Assembly: GCA_031292175.1 (NCBI GenBank)
Contig: JARLHQ010000006.1
Location: 41,379-105,378 of the forward strand
DNA from: Humidesulfovibrio sp.
GTDB taxonomy: Bacteria > Desulfobacterota > Desulfovibrionia > Desulfovibrionales > Desulfovibrionaceae
DNA length: 64,000 nt
Direction of reading: 5' to 3'
Within the stretch, counting starts at the first letter, position 1; the number at the start of each line of letters is the position of its first letter. Below, piece after piece: positions 1 through 8,488 of this stretch. The translations under genes were made by a program, and so were the position numbers. A model generated the notes under the pieces. It was not told the origin of the DNA and made no database searches. It was given only the letters and a program-made list of their open reading frames with translations.

Positions 1-2
1 AC

Positions 3-1832
3 AACAATCCGCTTTTTGAAAAGGTGGTCGCCTTCTACCGCAAGACCCTGCATCTGGCCCTGGACCACCGGCGCAAGACCATGCTCGGCGCGGGCCTGCT
101 TTTCGTGCTCACCATCGTGCTCTTCATACTGGTGCCCAAGGGCTTTTTGCCCTCCGACGACATGGGCTACCTTTTCGGCATCGTGGAAGGCCCGCAGGGC
201 GTTTCCTATGAGGATCAGGCCAAGGCCCAGAACGCCTTGACCCCCTTGCTGCTCGCCGACCCGGACGTGCGCGACGCCATCCAGGTGGTCGGCGTCGACA
301 CCACGAATCGCGGGTACACCGCCGTCTTCCTGAAGGAGCAGCGCAAGTCCACGGCGGATGAAGTGTTGGCCCGGCTGCAGCCCAAATTCCAGTCCCAGCC
401 TGGACTGCTCGCCTTTGTGCAGAACCCGCCTATGATCCGCATGAGCGGAAAGCCGTCCAAGGGCCTGTACCAGTTCACCCTGCTCTCGCCGGATACCGAG
501 GTGCTGTACAAGGCGTCCAATGAGCTCGTGGCGGCCCTGACCAAGGTGAAGGGGCTTCAAAACGTGAGCAGCGACCTGCAGGTAAACGCGCCGCAGGTCG
601 ACCTCAAGATCAACCGCGACCTGGCGAGCACCTTGGGCGTCACGGCGCAGTCCATCGAGGACGCCATGTACTCGGCCTATGCCGAGCGGCAGATCTCCAC
701 CATCTATGCGGAGAACGACTCCTACAAGGTCATTCTGGAGCTGCAGCGGGAGTTCCGCCGCGACCCGCGCGCCCTGTCCATGCTTTACGTGCGCAGCAAA
801 TCGGGCAAACTGGTGCGCCTGGACGCCCTGGTGGACGCCCAGGAAACCACCGGCCCCATCACGGTGAACCACTCCGGCCAGCTGCCGGCGGTGTCCCTCT
901 CCTTCGACCTCGCGCCCGGGGTTTCCCTGGGCGAGGCCATGGGCAACGTGCAACAGACAGCCCACAAAACCCTGCCCGACACCGTGAGCGCCGTGTTCGA
1001 AGGCACGGCCAGCTCCTTCCAGGGCTCCATGGGCACGGCGGGCTTCCTGCTGTTTGTGGCCATCGTGGTCATCTACATCATCCTCGGCTGCCTGTACGAG
1101 AGCTTCATCCACCCCATCACGATCCTCTCTGGTCTGCCCTCCGCGGCCATGGGCGGCCTGCTCTCGCTCCTCGTGTTCCGCTCGGAGCTCAACCTTTACG
1201 GTTTCGTCGGCATCATCATGCTCATCGGCATCGTGAAAAAGAACGCCATCATGGTCGTGGACTTCGCCATCGAGGCCGAGAAGAAGGGCCTGAGCCCGGC
1301 CGAGGCCGCGTTCGAGGGTTCGCTGGTGCGCTTCCGGCCCATCATGATGACCACCATGGCGGCCATGATGGGCGCCATGCCCATCGCCCTGGGCTTCGGC
1401 GCGGGCGCGCAAGCCCGCAGACCCCTGGGGCTCGTGGTCGTGGGCGGCCTCCTGTTTTCACAATTGGTCACCCTGTACCTGACCCCGGTGTTTTACACCT
1501 ACATGGATGAATTCAATAAATTCATGCAGAGCAAGGGGTTCACGGGCCTTGTCGCCCATGTCCGCAACCACCCGGCCTGGGCCCGGCTCGGCGGTCTGCT
1601 GGGCGGGCTCCTCGCCCGCACCCATGCGTTTTGTTTGCGCCGGAGTTGGTATGTGCGCCTGACGGCGCGCCTCCGGACATACCAGGAATGCTGCCGCGCA
1701 CGTACTGACCGCGTACTCGATTTCCTGAAACGTGTCTGGGGGCTTGTCCACACCGGGAAGTTCGAGTCCAAGGTGGACCTGCGGCAGGGGTTGCGGGACA
1801 TAGCTCTGGGCAAGACAAAAGACAAAAACTGA
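3..1832 (+). CDS. RND (HAE1-type) multidrug efflux transporter, C-terminal part
   Basis: This is the 3' part of an AcrB/MexB-like inner-membrane proton/drug antiporter, and its reading frame is open to the left window edge, so the start lies outside. About 609 residues are visible. A membrane helix lies near residues 25-45 (TM7 of the family), followed by the second periplasmic pore/docking region. A block of helices then contains the conserved GIVKKNAIMVVDFA motif of TM10-11. After the last helix (ending in YLTPVFYTYMDEF) the protein continues for about 110 residues, with Arg- and Cys-rich stretches, where most relatives stop within about 20-40. It would work with a membrane-fusion protein and a TolC-like channel, presumably encoded upstream. 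The family call is secure; the substrate is unknown. Confidence 0.93.
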   Translation, partial: NNPLFEKVVAFYRKTLHLALDHRRKTMLGAGLLFVLTIVLFILVPKGFLPSDDMGYLFGIVEGPQGVSYEDQAKAQNALTPLLLADPDVRDAIQVVGVDTTNRGYTAVFLKEQRKSTADEVLARLQPKFQSQPGLLAFVQNPPMIRMSGKPSKGLYQFTLLSPDTEVLYKASNELVAALTKVKGLQNVSSDLQVNAPQVDLKINRDLASTLGVTAQSIEDAMYSAYAERQISTIYAENDSYKVILELQREFRRDPRALSMLYVRSKSGKLVRLDALVDAQETTGPITVNHSGQLPAVSLSFDLAPGVSLGEAMGNVQQTAHKTLPDTVSAVFEGTASSFQGSMGTAGFLLFVAIVVIYIILGCLYESFIHPITILSGLPSAAMGGLLSLLVFRSELNLYGFVGIIMLIGIVKKNAIMVVDFAIEAEKKGLSPAEAAFEGSLVRFRPIMMTTMAAMMGAMPIALGFGAGAQARRPLGLVVVGGLLFSQLVTLYLTPVFYTYMDEFNKFMQSKGFTGLVAHVRNHPAWARLGGLLGGLLARTHAFCLRRSWYVRLTARLRTYQECCRARTDRVLDFLKRVWGLVHTGKFESKVDLRQGLRDIALGKTKDKN

Positions 1833-1964
1833 GCCGAGGGGCACCGCCCCTTGAACCCGCAACGAGGGAATCACAGAACCCCCTCATTGTCGCCAATCTA
1901 ATCGGCGCGGTGCAGACGGATTTATCGCCTTCCGCCTTCACTGTCCCCGGTACCAGTGTAGCCC

Positions 1965-1992
1965 TTGCACTGCGCGCCAGCTATGTTATATT
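1965..1992 (+). promoter_or_regulatory. Possible sigma70-type promoter before the HD-GYP gene
   Basis: TTGCAC at 1965-1970 and TATATT at 1987-1992 are separated by 16 bases, in the 229-base gap between the RND gene and the next gene. The -10 element matches 5 of 6 consensus bases but the -35 only 3 of 6. The placement, about 70 bases before the likely start codon, is sensible. Confidence 0.3.
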
Positions 1993-2061
1993 TTAAAAGT
2001 ATTACTTCTGTCAGGCGTGCAGTCCTTTTCGCGTGTCCGCTGCCATTACTGTGAGGCCCCC

Positions 2062-3405
2062 ATGAAATATTTCGACCTCCACGAATTGCTCCGCTCCTTC
2101 TTCAAGCGCAGCCTGCTGTTCACCATCAGCTTCGCGCTGCTCCTGGCTGTCGCGCTGCCATACCTGCGCTATACATACAACGTCACGGACTACAAACGGG
2201 ACTCCCTGGAGATCGTGAGCAAGTTTCTGGCGCGCGAGCTGGATTTCGACCTCAAGGAACTGCGCGTAAGCAAGCGCGAAAACCTCATCCAACGCATCAA
2301 CGTATTCATGGAGTACTCGAACCTCGTGGAGTTCCGCATCTGGGACGCCGAGGCCGCTGTGGTGTATTCCTACATTGATCCCGGCGTTGTGGGGCAGCGC
2401 TTCCCGGACAACGACGACCTGTTGGAGACCTTCCACACGGGCAAGCCCAAGATCAGCGTCGAGGAGGCCGTGAAGTCGGAGCACAAGAGCCTCCGGGGCA
2501 AGGGCACGCTCCTGGAGATGTACGTTCCCGTGTTTTTCCAAGGCCGGCTGGTGGGCGCGGTGGAGCTGTACCGCCTAGCCCCCCATCTTTCCCTGCTGAA
2601 TCCCACAAACCTGTGGTACAGCCTGGCGGCGCTCGTCTTTCCGCTGCTGCTGCATGTCTTCTTCTACGGCCAGTTCAAATTTGCGGCGCTGGAGCTGGTG
2701 CGCTCCGGAGTGCAACTGCAGCAGGCATACAACGCCCTGGCCAAGGCCTCCTTCGACTCCATCCGCAGCTTGGCCAAGGCCCTGGAGATGCGCGACAGGG
2801 AGACCGAGGGGCACTCCGAGCGCGTGGTGGCCTTGTCCGTGTTCATCGGGCAGCGCATGGCTCTGGAACCGCAGCAGATGGCCAAGCTCGTCATTGGCGC
2901 CTACCTGCACGACGTGGGCAAGATTGGCGTGCCGGACGCCGTGCTGCTGAAGCCAGGCAAACTGACCCCGGAAGAGCGCTCGGTGATAGAGACCCACGTG
3001 ACCAAGGGCTACGAAATCGTCGACGAGGTGGATTTCCTGCGCCTCGGCGCGGACGTGGTCTTGAGCCACCACGAGCACTGGGACGGAAACGGCTATGCCC
3101 AGAATTTGAGCGGGGAGGACATCCCCATTGGCGCACGCATCTTCGCCCTGGTGGACGTGTTCGACGCGCTCATGAGCAGGCGGCCGTACAAGGAGCCCTT
3201 CAGCTTCGAAAGTTCCAGGACCATCATCCGCGAGAGTTCGGGCACGCATTTCGACCCCCGAGTGGTGGAGGCCTTCCTGGGCATCACCGAGGCCGAGGTA
3301 AACGCAATCCGTAGCGAGGTGCGGCATCAGGGCGTGCATGCTTTGGTGCGCCAGGCCACTGAAGTGCTTTTTACCGGGGAATTCTTCCAGGTCGCCCAAC
3401 AGTGA
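2062..3405 (+). CDS. Membrane-anchored HD-GYP-type phosphodiesterase (variant GYA motif)
   Basis: This is a predicted cyclic-di-GMP phosphodiesterase-type signalling protein of 447 residues. One membrane helix lies near residues 17-37, a periplasmic sensor segment of about 150 residues follows, and a second helix lies near residue 190. A cytoplasmic HD-GYP domain fills the C-terminal half. The HD pair is at about residues 283-284 (YLHDVGKIGVPD), and the HHEHWDG motif is followed by GNGYA at 342-346, where the family normally has GYP. The DVFDAL motif is intact. I chose the ATG at 2062 rather than the upstream GTG at 2017 because GAGG lies 6 bases before it and the protein then begins directly before the first helix. 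It stands alone between the RND gene and a convergent operon. The third residue of the GYP signature is replaced, so activity towards c-di-GMP should be tested rather than assumed. Confidence 0.9.
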   Translation: MKYFDLHELLRSFFKRSLLFTISFALLLAVALPYLRYTYNVTDYKRDSLEIVSKFLARELDFDLKELRVSKRENLIQRINVFMEYSNLVEFRIWDAEAAVVYSYIDPGVVGQRFPDNDDLLETFHTGKPKISVEEAVKSEHKSLRGKGTLLEMYVPVFFQGRLVGAVELYRLAPHLSLLNPTNLWYSLAALVFPLLLHVFFYGQFKFAALELVRSGVQLQQAYNALAKASFDSIRSLAKALEMRDRETEGHSERVVALSVFIGQRMALEPQQMAKLVIGAYLHDVGKIGVPDAVLLKPGKLTPEERSVIETHVTKGYEIVDEVDFLRLGADVVLSHHEHWDGNGYAQNLSGEDIPIGARIFALVDVFDALMSRRPYKEPFSFESSRTIIRESSGTHFDPRVVEAFLGITEAEVNAIRSEVRHQGVHALVRQATEVLFTGEFFQVAQQ

Positions 3406-3650
3406 TCGCCCCGTGCGGGCATGTGCCAATCCATGCGAGGGGGGGGCCGTTACGCCGTACACAGGGATTCCAATCCCTGGGGGGAAGCCCGTGCAAAATC
3501 AAGCGACCAGGCATGAGTCCGGGCCGCTTTATCTTTGGCTAAAATGACGCTACGCCATTGAGTATACCAACCATACGCTTGTGCTTTGGCCGGTGTTGGG
3601 TGTTTGTAGGGCAGGCCCTGTTCGATTTCCCCGCCGCCAACGAAAGGATA
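3406..3650. other. Intergenic region without a recognised gene
   Basis: This 245-base convergent gap holds no convincing coding frame. A short perfect dyad (CAGGGATT, two bases, AATCCCTG) lies at 3462-3479 and resembles a tRNA T-arm, but no acceptor, D or anticodon arm can be drawn around it. The dyad is not followed by a T-tract, so it is not a typical terminator. Confidence 0.5.
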
Positions 3651-3682
3651 AAAAAAGAGCCCGGCCTAAAGGCCGGGCTCTT
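3651..3682 (-). terminator. Rho-independent terminator of the qrc operon
   Basis: On the minus strand a perfect 12-bp stem (AAGAGCCCGGCC pairing with GGCCGGGCTCTT) encloses a 4-base loop and runs into a T-tract. It lies 25 bases beyond the qrcD stop codon and closes the qrcABCD transcript. Confidence 0.92.
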
Positions 3683-3706
3683 GGTGAGGCGAATGACAGC
3701 CGAAGG

Positions 3707-4936
3707 CTATCTGTTCATGCCGCGTTCCTGCGGGAAGACCGGCAGGTAGCGGTAGGAGAGACTCATGACCAGGAAGCCATAGGCCACGATCATGCCGCTG
3801 GTGGCCCACTCCGCCCAGTTGGGCGCGTAGGTGTGCCAGGAGTCAAAGGGCAGGAGCGGAATGGCAATGGTCTGCACCGTGAACAGGTAACGGTTCAGGC
3901 TGATGCCGATGCAATCCAGGATGCCCGCGGTGTACAGCATGGTAGGGTTGTTGCGGATGCTCGGGGTGATGAGCATGATGGCCGGCACCACGCCGCACAG
4001 GATGATCTCGGTGAACATCAGCCACTTGCCGTAGATGATGCCGTAGAACATCTGGTCGAAGGTCATGCCGGTGCTGGGCAGATAGTTGTTGGCCCAAGCC
4101 CAGGTGTCCAGAATCTTGAAGAAGATGTAGACAGTGAGCATCGTGCCAGCGATCTTGCCCATGAGGGCCTTGGTCTTGAAGTCCACCAGCTTGCGGCCGG
4201 TGAGTTTCTCCATGAAGGTGCAGACCAGAACCGTGAAGATGGGCCCGCAGCCCACGGCGGAGAGCACGAACAGGAAGAAGGTCCAGGGCCAGATGAAGAA
4301 GCCCTCGCGCAAGGCGTACGGACGGCCGATGAGCACGCCGTACATGCCGCCAAGCGAACCCTGGTGGAACGTGGACAGGAACGCGCCGATGCCGGCGAAG
4401 AGAGCCATGTTCACGTGCATGTTGTGCGCAAGATGGTGCAGGAAGGGGATCTTGTTCAGCTGCTTCTGCTCCAGGACCAGGGGCACGAACTCAATAACGA
4501 GCACCAGGCAGTAGCAGGTGATGCAGAAGATGACTTCCGTCAGCATGGAGTGGACATTCGGGTGCCAGTAGCCGAACCACGCGCGAATGGGCTGGCCGAT
4601 GTCCATGGTGAGCACCAGCATGGCGCCCGAGTAACAGATGAACCCGACGATGACCGTCAGGTTGATGATGTTTTTAAGCTGGTCGATTTTCAGGATGTAC
4701 TTCAATAAGCCGGTGAAGAACGCACCAGCGCCCAGGGCGATGACCGCGAGGTCGAAGGTGATCCACAAACCGAATCCGAAGTAGTTGTCCAGTCCGGTGA
4801 CCACGATGCCCTTGGCGAAGATGAGCAGCATGGCATACAGCCCGAACAGGAAGAAGGCCAGGATGAAAACCATCCACAGCGCGAATTTGCCGAAGGAGCA
4901 GCGCTCCACGCCATCGGGAAAGAGTGCTCTATCCAT
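3707..4936 (-). CDS. qrcD: QrcD, NrfD/PsrC-type integral membrane subunit of the Qrc menaquinone reductase
   Basis: This is the polytopic membrane subunit, 409 residues, of the Qrc complex, which in Desulfovibrio passes electrons from periplasmic type I cytochrome c3 to menaquinone. The sequence is mostly hydrophobic, with about ten predicted helices in the pattern of the NrfD/PsrC family, which carries the quinone site and possibly proton paths but no haem. Conserved polar positions within helices (for example in TMDIGQPIRAWFGYWHPNVHS) fit the family. It is the last gene of the operon, 11 bases after qrcC, and is followed by a strong terminator. The gene order and the three partner subunits make the QrcD assignment much firmer than the fold alone would. 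Confidence 0.95.
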   Translation of the reverse strand: MDRALFPDGVERCSFGKFALWMVFILAFFLFGLYAMLLIFAKGIVVTGLDNYFGFGLWITFDLAVIALGAGAFFTGLLKYILKIDQLKNIINLTVIVGFICYSGAMLVLTMDIGQPIRAWFGYWHPNVHSMLTEVIFCITCYCLVLVIEFVPLVLEQKQLNKIPFLHHLAHNMHVNMALFAGIGAFLSTFHQGSLGGMYGVLIGRPYALREGFFIWPWTFFLFVLSAVGCGPIFTVLVCTFMEKLTGRKLVDFKTKALMGKIAGTMLTVYIFFKILDTWAWANNYLPSTGMTFDQMFYGIIYGKWLMFTEIILCGVVPAIMLITPSIRNNPTMLYTAGILDCIGISLNRYLFTVQTIAIPLLPFDSWHTYAPNWAEWATSGMIVAYGFLVMSLSYRYLPVFPQERGMNR

Positions 4937-4947
4937 TGTTGCGCCCC

Positions 4948-5736
4948 CTAGGAATGCTTCTTTTCAGCGCCGGGCTTGCCGGTGGCGGCGTAATTGTCGC
5001 CCAGTTTGCGCACCCACTCGCGCTTGCTCACGTAGTACACCTGCGGGTGAAGCTCCAGCTTCTCCAGCAGGCGGAAGGCGTTCTTGCCCTTAGCCAGTTC
5101 GTGCACCTTGTGCTCCGGGTTCTTCAGATCGCCGAAGCTGATGGCGCCCGTGGGGCAGACTTCCGCGCAGGCGGGCATGTACGCGCCATCGGGAAGGGCA
5201 TCGGGGTTGCCGCCAGTCTGGCGAGCCTTGTCCTTGGCCTGCACGAAACGGGTGTGGCAGAAGTTGCACTTCTCAACCACGCCGCGAGGACGGGTGGAGG
5301 TGTTCGGAGACAGCGCCTTCTCCATGCCCTTCGGGAAAATGGGATCTTCCCAGTTGAAGTAACGGGCGTGATACGGGCAAGCGGCCATGCAGTACCGGCA
5401 GCCGATGCAGCGCGGGTAGATCTGGCTGACGATGCCGCCTTCCTCGTTCTTGTCCGTGGCCACGACCGGGCACACGGGCACGCAGGCGGGGTTGCCGCAC
5501 TGCATGCAGGGACGGGGCAGATAGGCGATCTCGGCATCCGGGGCCGCCTTCTTGTTGGACATCTCAAAGACAAGCAGCCAACTCAGGGTGCGCAGCTTGT
5601 TCGAGGCGTCGAGCATCGGGGCAATATTGTTCTCAACCTGGCAAGCGGTCATGCACGCGCCGCAGCCCGTGCACTTGTCCAGGTCGATGACCATACCCCA
5701 CGTGATTTTGAATTCTCTTTCAACATGTCCATGCAT
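4948..5736 (-). CDS. qrcC: QrcC, periplasmic four-cluster iron-sulfur subunit of Qrc
   Basis: This 262-residue ferredoxin-like electron-transfer subunit should relay electrons between QrcA/QrcB and QrcD. Four cysteine groups are visible: CTGCGACMTAC near residue 22, CMQCGNPACVPVC, CIGCRYCMAACP, and the split group CNFC with a distant CAEVC. This is the usual arrangement of the DmsB/PsrB family. The start is the ATG at 5736, preceded by AGGGG. A longer reading to 5784 would overlap the end of qrcB and lacks a better ribosome site. There is no signal peptide, so export with the Tat-borne QrcB is the expected route, as in related complexes. Confidence 0.95.
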   Translation of the reverse strand: MHGHVEREFKITWGMVIDLDKCTGCGACMTACQVENNIAPMLDASNKLRTLSWLLVFEMSNKKAAPDAEIAYLPRPCMQCGNPACVPVCPVVATDKNEEGGIVSQIYPRCIGCRYCMAACPYHARYFNWEDPIFPKGMEKALSPNTSTRPRGVVEKCNFCHTRFVQAKDKARQTGGNPDALPDGAYMPACAEVCPTGAISFGDLKNPEHKVHELAKGKNAFRLLEKLELHPQVYYVSKREWVRKLGDNYAATGKPGAEKKHS

Positions 5737-5747
5737 GGTGGTTACCC

Positions 5748-7820
5748 CTAGATTTTGGCGACGGTGACGGTGGAACCAGCCCACACTTTCAGGCCAGTGC
5801 CTGCTTCGTCGCTCACCGTGAGGATCTTGTAGACGTTATCGCCCTTGCCCTTGGTGAACTGGTCCCAAGCGCTGCGGCCAAACCCCATGAGCATGGCGAC
5901 CGTGCCGGCAGCCACGCCTTCGTTCACATGCACAAGAGCCTTCACCTCGCCGTCACCGGCGGTGAGCTTGATCTTGTTGCCTTCGGTCACGCCAAGGGTC
6001 TTGGCGGTGGCGGCGTTCATCTGGACCAAGAGATCCTTACCCAGGAGCTCGGAGTCGCGGACGACCAGCAGGTTGGCGGGCGGGGTAGCCAGATTGTCCG
6101 TGCCGTAAGCCAGCTTGGACACGGGGGCCAGGGCCACGGTCTTGCCGTCCAGCTTGACCGGAGCGGCCTTGGCCAGGGCGCCAGCGCCCAGGCTGAGGGC
6201 GCCGCCCTTGAGCTCGCCGTTCCAGATGCCGCCGGCGGCCAGGGCGTCGAAGTCCGCGCCAAGGGCCTTGGCCTTGGCCTTGATCACGTCGGCGTAAGTC
6301 TCAAAGCCGAGCGACAGGCCGAGCTTGCCGGCCGCGGCCAGCATGACGTCCACGGGATCCTTCACGTCCATGACAGGCTTGGCGATGACGGGCTTGCCCG
6401 CAAGGTAGGTGGGCTTGGCCACGCCGTAGGGGTTCATGGCGTCGTCGAAACGCTCGTACGGATGCGGAGCGGGCAGGATGAGGTCGGCCATAGCCGCGGT
6501 CTCGTCCATGTAGGTGCTGAAGCTGACCTTGAAGCCGATGTTGCCCATGGCCTTGGCCATGTCGCCCGCCTGAGGCAGGGCGTAGGCCGGATTGGCCTCA
6601 TAGACCAGGAGCACGGCGGGCGTGGCCTTGCCGGTGGCGACCTGGGCCAGGAAGCTTGCGGCGTCCTTGGCGTTCTCGCGGTCAGCGGCGGAGGCGATGG
6701 CCTTGGGAGCGGCGGACAAAAGCGTCATGCCGCCCTTCTGGCCCACACGGCCCAGGAGTACGTTGAGCGAGGCGCCCGCGACGAAGTCCAGCGCGCCAGC
6801 GCCCTGGCCGAAGGAGGCTCCGGCGATGACAAGGGGAGCCTTGGCGGCCTTGATCTTGGCCACGAGGTCTTTCAGAACCTCGGACTTGAGGCCGGTGGCC
6901 TTCTCGAATTCCTCGGGCGTGAACTTGGCGGCGAGCGCCTTGTAGTCGCCGAAGTCGGAAGCGGGGCACACGGCGCCCGCGCTGATGAGCTGATTGGCCA
7001 GGGCCAGGGAGAAGGCCGTGGTGGCCGTGGGCGGCACGGCAAGGAACTTGTCGCACACGCTGGCGGTGTTGTTCAGCACCGGGCCGGCGTAGATGAACTG
7101 GGCGGTGGCGTCCGCGCCGGTGGGGCGGGTTGCGCCGAAGGCCTTCTGATTGGCCACGGTGGGGCCCCAGGAGTCCAGCGCGTCCGCGCCGATCATGAGC
7201 ACCAGGTCGGCGCCCTCGATGTCGAAGCCGGGCTGGCCATTGCCGCCCATGAGCTTCACGCCCTTGGTGGCGGTGAACATCTCGCCAGGCATGACGTGGA
7301 AGCCGCCGCCGCTGCCGAGACCGGCGAGCATGGCGCTCAGCACTTCATTGGCGCTGCCGGTCTCGTCGCCGCTGATGGCCGCGATCTTGCCGTCCTGCCC
7401 CTTGAGCGGGGTCAGCTTCTCCACGAGCATGGCCTCGGCATCTTCCCACTTGATCGGCTCGTACTTGCCCTCGCCCACCTTTTTCATGGGCGACTTGACA
7501 CGGGCCGGGCTGTACATGAGCTGAGCGCCAGCCGCGCAAACAGGGCACACGCCGCCCTTGCTCATGGGGTTTTCAGTGTTGCCCACGGCGGCAAACGGCA
7601 GACCTCCGACGGTCTTCACCTTCACGGCGCAACCGGTGGGGCACAGTTTGCTCAAGGCGGACGTGGCCTTCACTTCGCCCTTGTTCAGGCGAGGAATCCA
7701 GCCCCAATTTTGGGACCAGGTGGCCGCATCGTCCAGGCCCTGCCAGATGACAGGCGTAAACAGGGTGCCTGCAACGCCTCCCACGACGAATTTGACGAAT
7801 CCTCTGCGATCCAAACCCAT
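5748..7820 (-). CDS. qrcB: QrcB, molybdopterin-oxidoreductase-family subunit of Qrc (Tat-exported)
   Basis: This 690-residue periplasmic subunit belongs to the molybdopterin oxidoreductase superfamily. From what is published on Desulfovibrio vulgaris, the Qrc member is not a molybdoenzyme and serves as a structural or electron-transfer subunit. A twin-arginine signal (DRRGFVKF) opens the protein, followed by a hydrophobic stretch. Cysteines in LCPTGC and GVCPVC mark the N-terminal domain, and a C-terminal aspartate-decarboxylase-like barrel ends it. It is shorter than catalytic family members (often 750-1000 residues). I use the ATG at 7820; the GTG at 7829 falls too close to the GAGGGG ribosome site. 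Confidence 0.95.
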   Translation of the reverse strand: MGLDRRGFVKFVVGGVAGTLFTPVIWQGLDDAATWSQNWGWIPRLNKGEVKATSALSKLCPTGCAVKVKTVGGLPFAAVGNTENPMSKGGVCPVCAAGAQLMYSPARVKSPMKKVGEGKYEPIKWEDAEAMLVEKLTPLKGQDGKIAAISGDETGSANEVLSAMLAGLGSGGGFHVMPGEMFTATKGVKLMGGNGQPGFDIEGADLVLMIGADALDSWGPTVANQKAFGATRPTGADATAQFIYAGPVLNNTASVCDKFLAVPPTATTAFSLALANQLISAGAVCPASDFGDYKALAAKFTPEEFEKATGLKSEVLKDLVAKIKAAKAPLVIAGASFGQGAGALDFVAGASLNVLLGRVGQKGGMTLLSAAPKAIASAADRENAKDAASFLAQVATGKATPAVLLVYEANPAYALPQAGDMAKAMGNIGFKVSFSTYMDETAAMADLILPAPHPYERFDDAMNPYGVAKPTYLAGKPVIAKPVMDVKDPVDVMLAAAGKLGLSLGFETYADVIKAKAKALGADFDALAAGGIWNGELKGGALSLGAGALAKAAPVKLDGKTVALAPVSKLAYGTDNLATPPANLLVVRDSELLGKDLLVQMNAATAKTLGVTEGNKIKLTAGDGEVKALVHVNEGVAAGTVAMLMGFGRSAWDQFTKGKGDNVYKILTVSDEAGTGLKVWAGSTVTVAKI

Positions 7821-7836
7821 CTTACGCACCCCTCTT

Positions 7837-8385
7837 TTACTTGTGGCAGGCGTGGCAAGCGTTGCTGACGCCGTTTTCAGCGTGACAGCGCTCGCACTTC
7901 CACATTTTCATGGTCTGCTTGCTGTACCCGGACAACCGGTTCTGGTAGAAGACCGGCGGAGTGTCGTTCTTGGCCATGTCAGGATGGCAGGACGTGCACT
8001 CCAAGGTCTCGTGCGCCTTGTGGCTGAAAATCACGTTGTCGGGCTGGTACTGGTAGATGAGCCAGGGAACTTCCTTGCCCGTCTTGGCGTACTGCTCGAC
8101 ATAAACCTTCTCGGCCGGGTCGCTGCCCTGCACGTCGGAATGACACTCCGCGCATTTCTCATTGGTCGGAATGCCGGCGAAGGACCCGTCATCCCGGAAA
8201 GTATGGCAGCCCGCACACTCCAGACCCTGCTCCTGGTGGATCTTGTGGCTGAAGCGAACGGGTTGGGTTTTCTTGCTATACATCAAATCGGGAAAGAGAA
8301 CCCAGCCTGCGATCAATGCGGCAACAAAGCCGATCACGAAGGGCAAAGCCCCCCCACACCCCTTGCACTGTTTCTTTTCCTCCAT
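7837..8385 (-). CDS. qrcA: QrcA, membrane-anchored multihaem cytochrome c of Qrc
   Basis: This is the electron-entry subunit of Qrc, 182 residues, that accepts electrons from periplasmic cytochrome c3. One N-terminal hydrophobic helix (about residues 14-32) serves as a membrane anchor. Five canonical CXXCH haem motifs follow: CAGCH, CAECH, CTSCH, CERCH and CHACH. The well-studied QrcA is described as hexahaem, so either a sixth haem uses a non-canonical site or this version has five. An N-terminal CKGCG lies on the cytoplasmic side of the helix and lacks the histidine. It is the first gene of the operon, followed 16 bases later by qrcB. Confidence 0.95.
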   Translation of the reverse strand: MEEKKQCKGCGGALPFVIGFVAALIAGWVLFPDLMYSKKTQPVRFSHKIHQEQGLECAGCHTFRDDGSFAGIPTNEKCAECHSDVQGSDPAEKVYVEQYAKTGKEVPWLIYQYQPDNVIFSHKAHETLECTSCHPDMAKNDTPPVFYQNRLSGYSKQTMKMWKCERCHAENGVSNACHACHK

Positions 8386-8442
8386 AACCTCGCCCCATCG
8401 CTCCTTAGTTTCTGGTCAAATTTCGCCACGAAAAACTGCGTT

Positions 8443-8472
8443 TTCATAAAGGACCATGCTCTTGCGTGTCAA
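8443..8472 (-). promoter_or_regulatory. Candidate qrc promoter with -35 inside an inverted repeat
   Basis: On the minus strand a perfect TTGACA (8467-8472) and a TATGAA (8443-8448) are 18 bases apart, about 60 bases before the qrcA start. The -35 element lies inside a 7-bp inverted repeat with a 5-base spacer (GCTCTTG, ACACG, CAAGAGC at 8458-8476). This dyad could be an operator, or a weak end signal for the upstream manC transcript; it has no T-tract. Confidence 0.55.
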
Positions 8473-8488
8473 GAGCTTAGGAAATAAT

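Noticed and set aside
3462..3479. Dyad resembling a tRNA T-arm
   Set aside because: The loop length is wrong for a T-loop and no other arms fit around it.
5928..7868. Long open frame antisense to qrcB
   Set aside because: It is fully opposite a well-recognised gene, has low-complexity Gly/His/Val-rich composition, and is explained by high GC codon bias.
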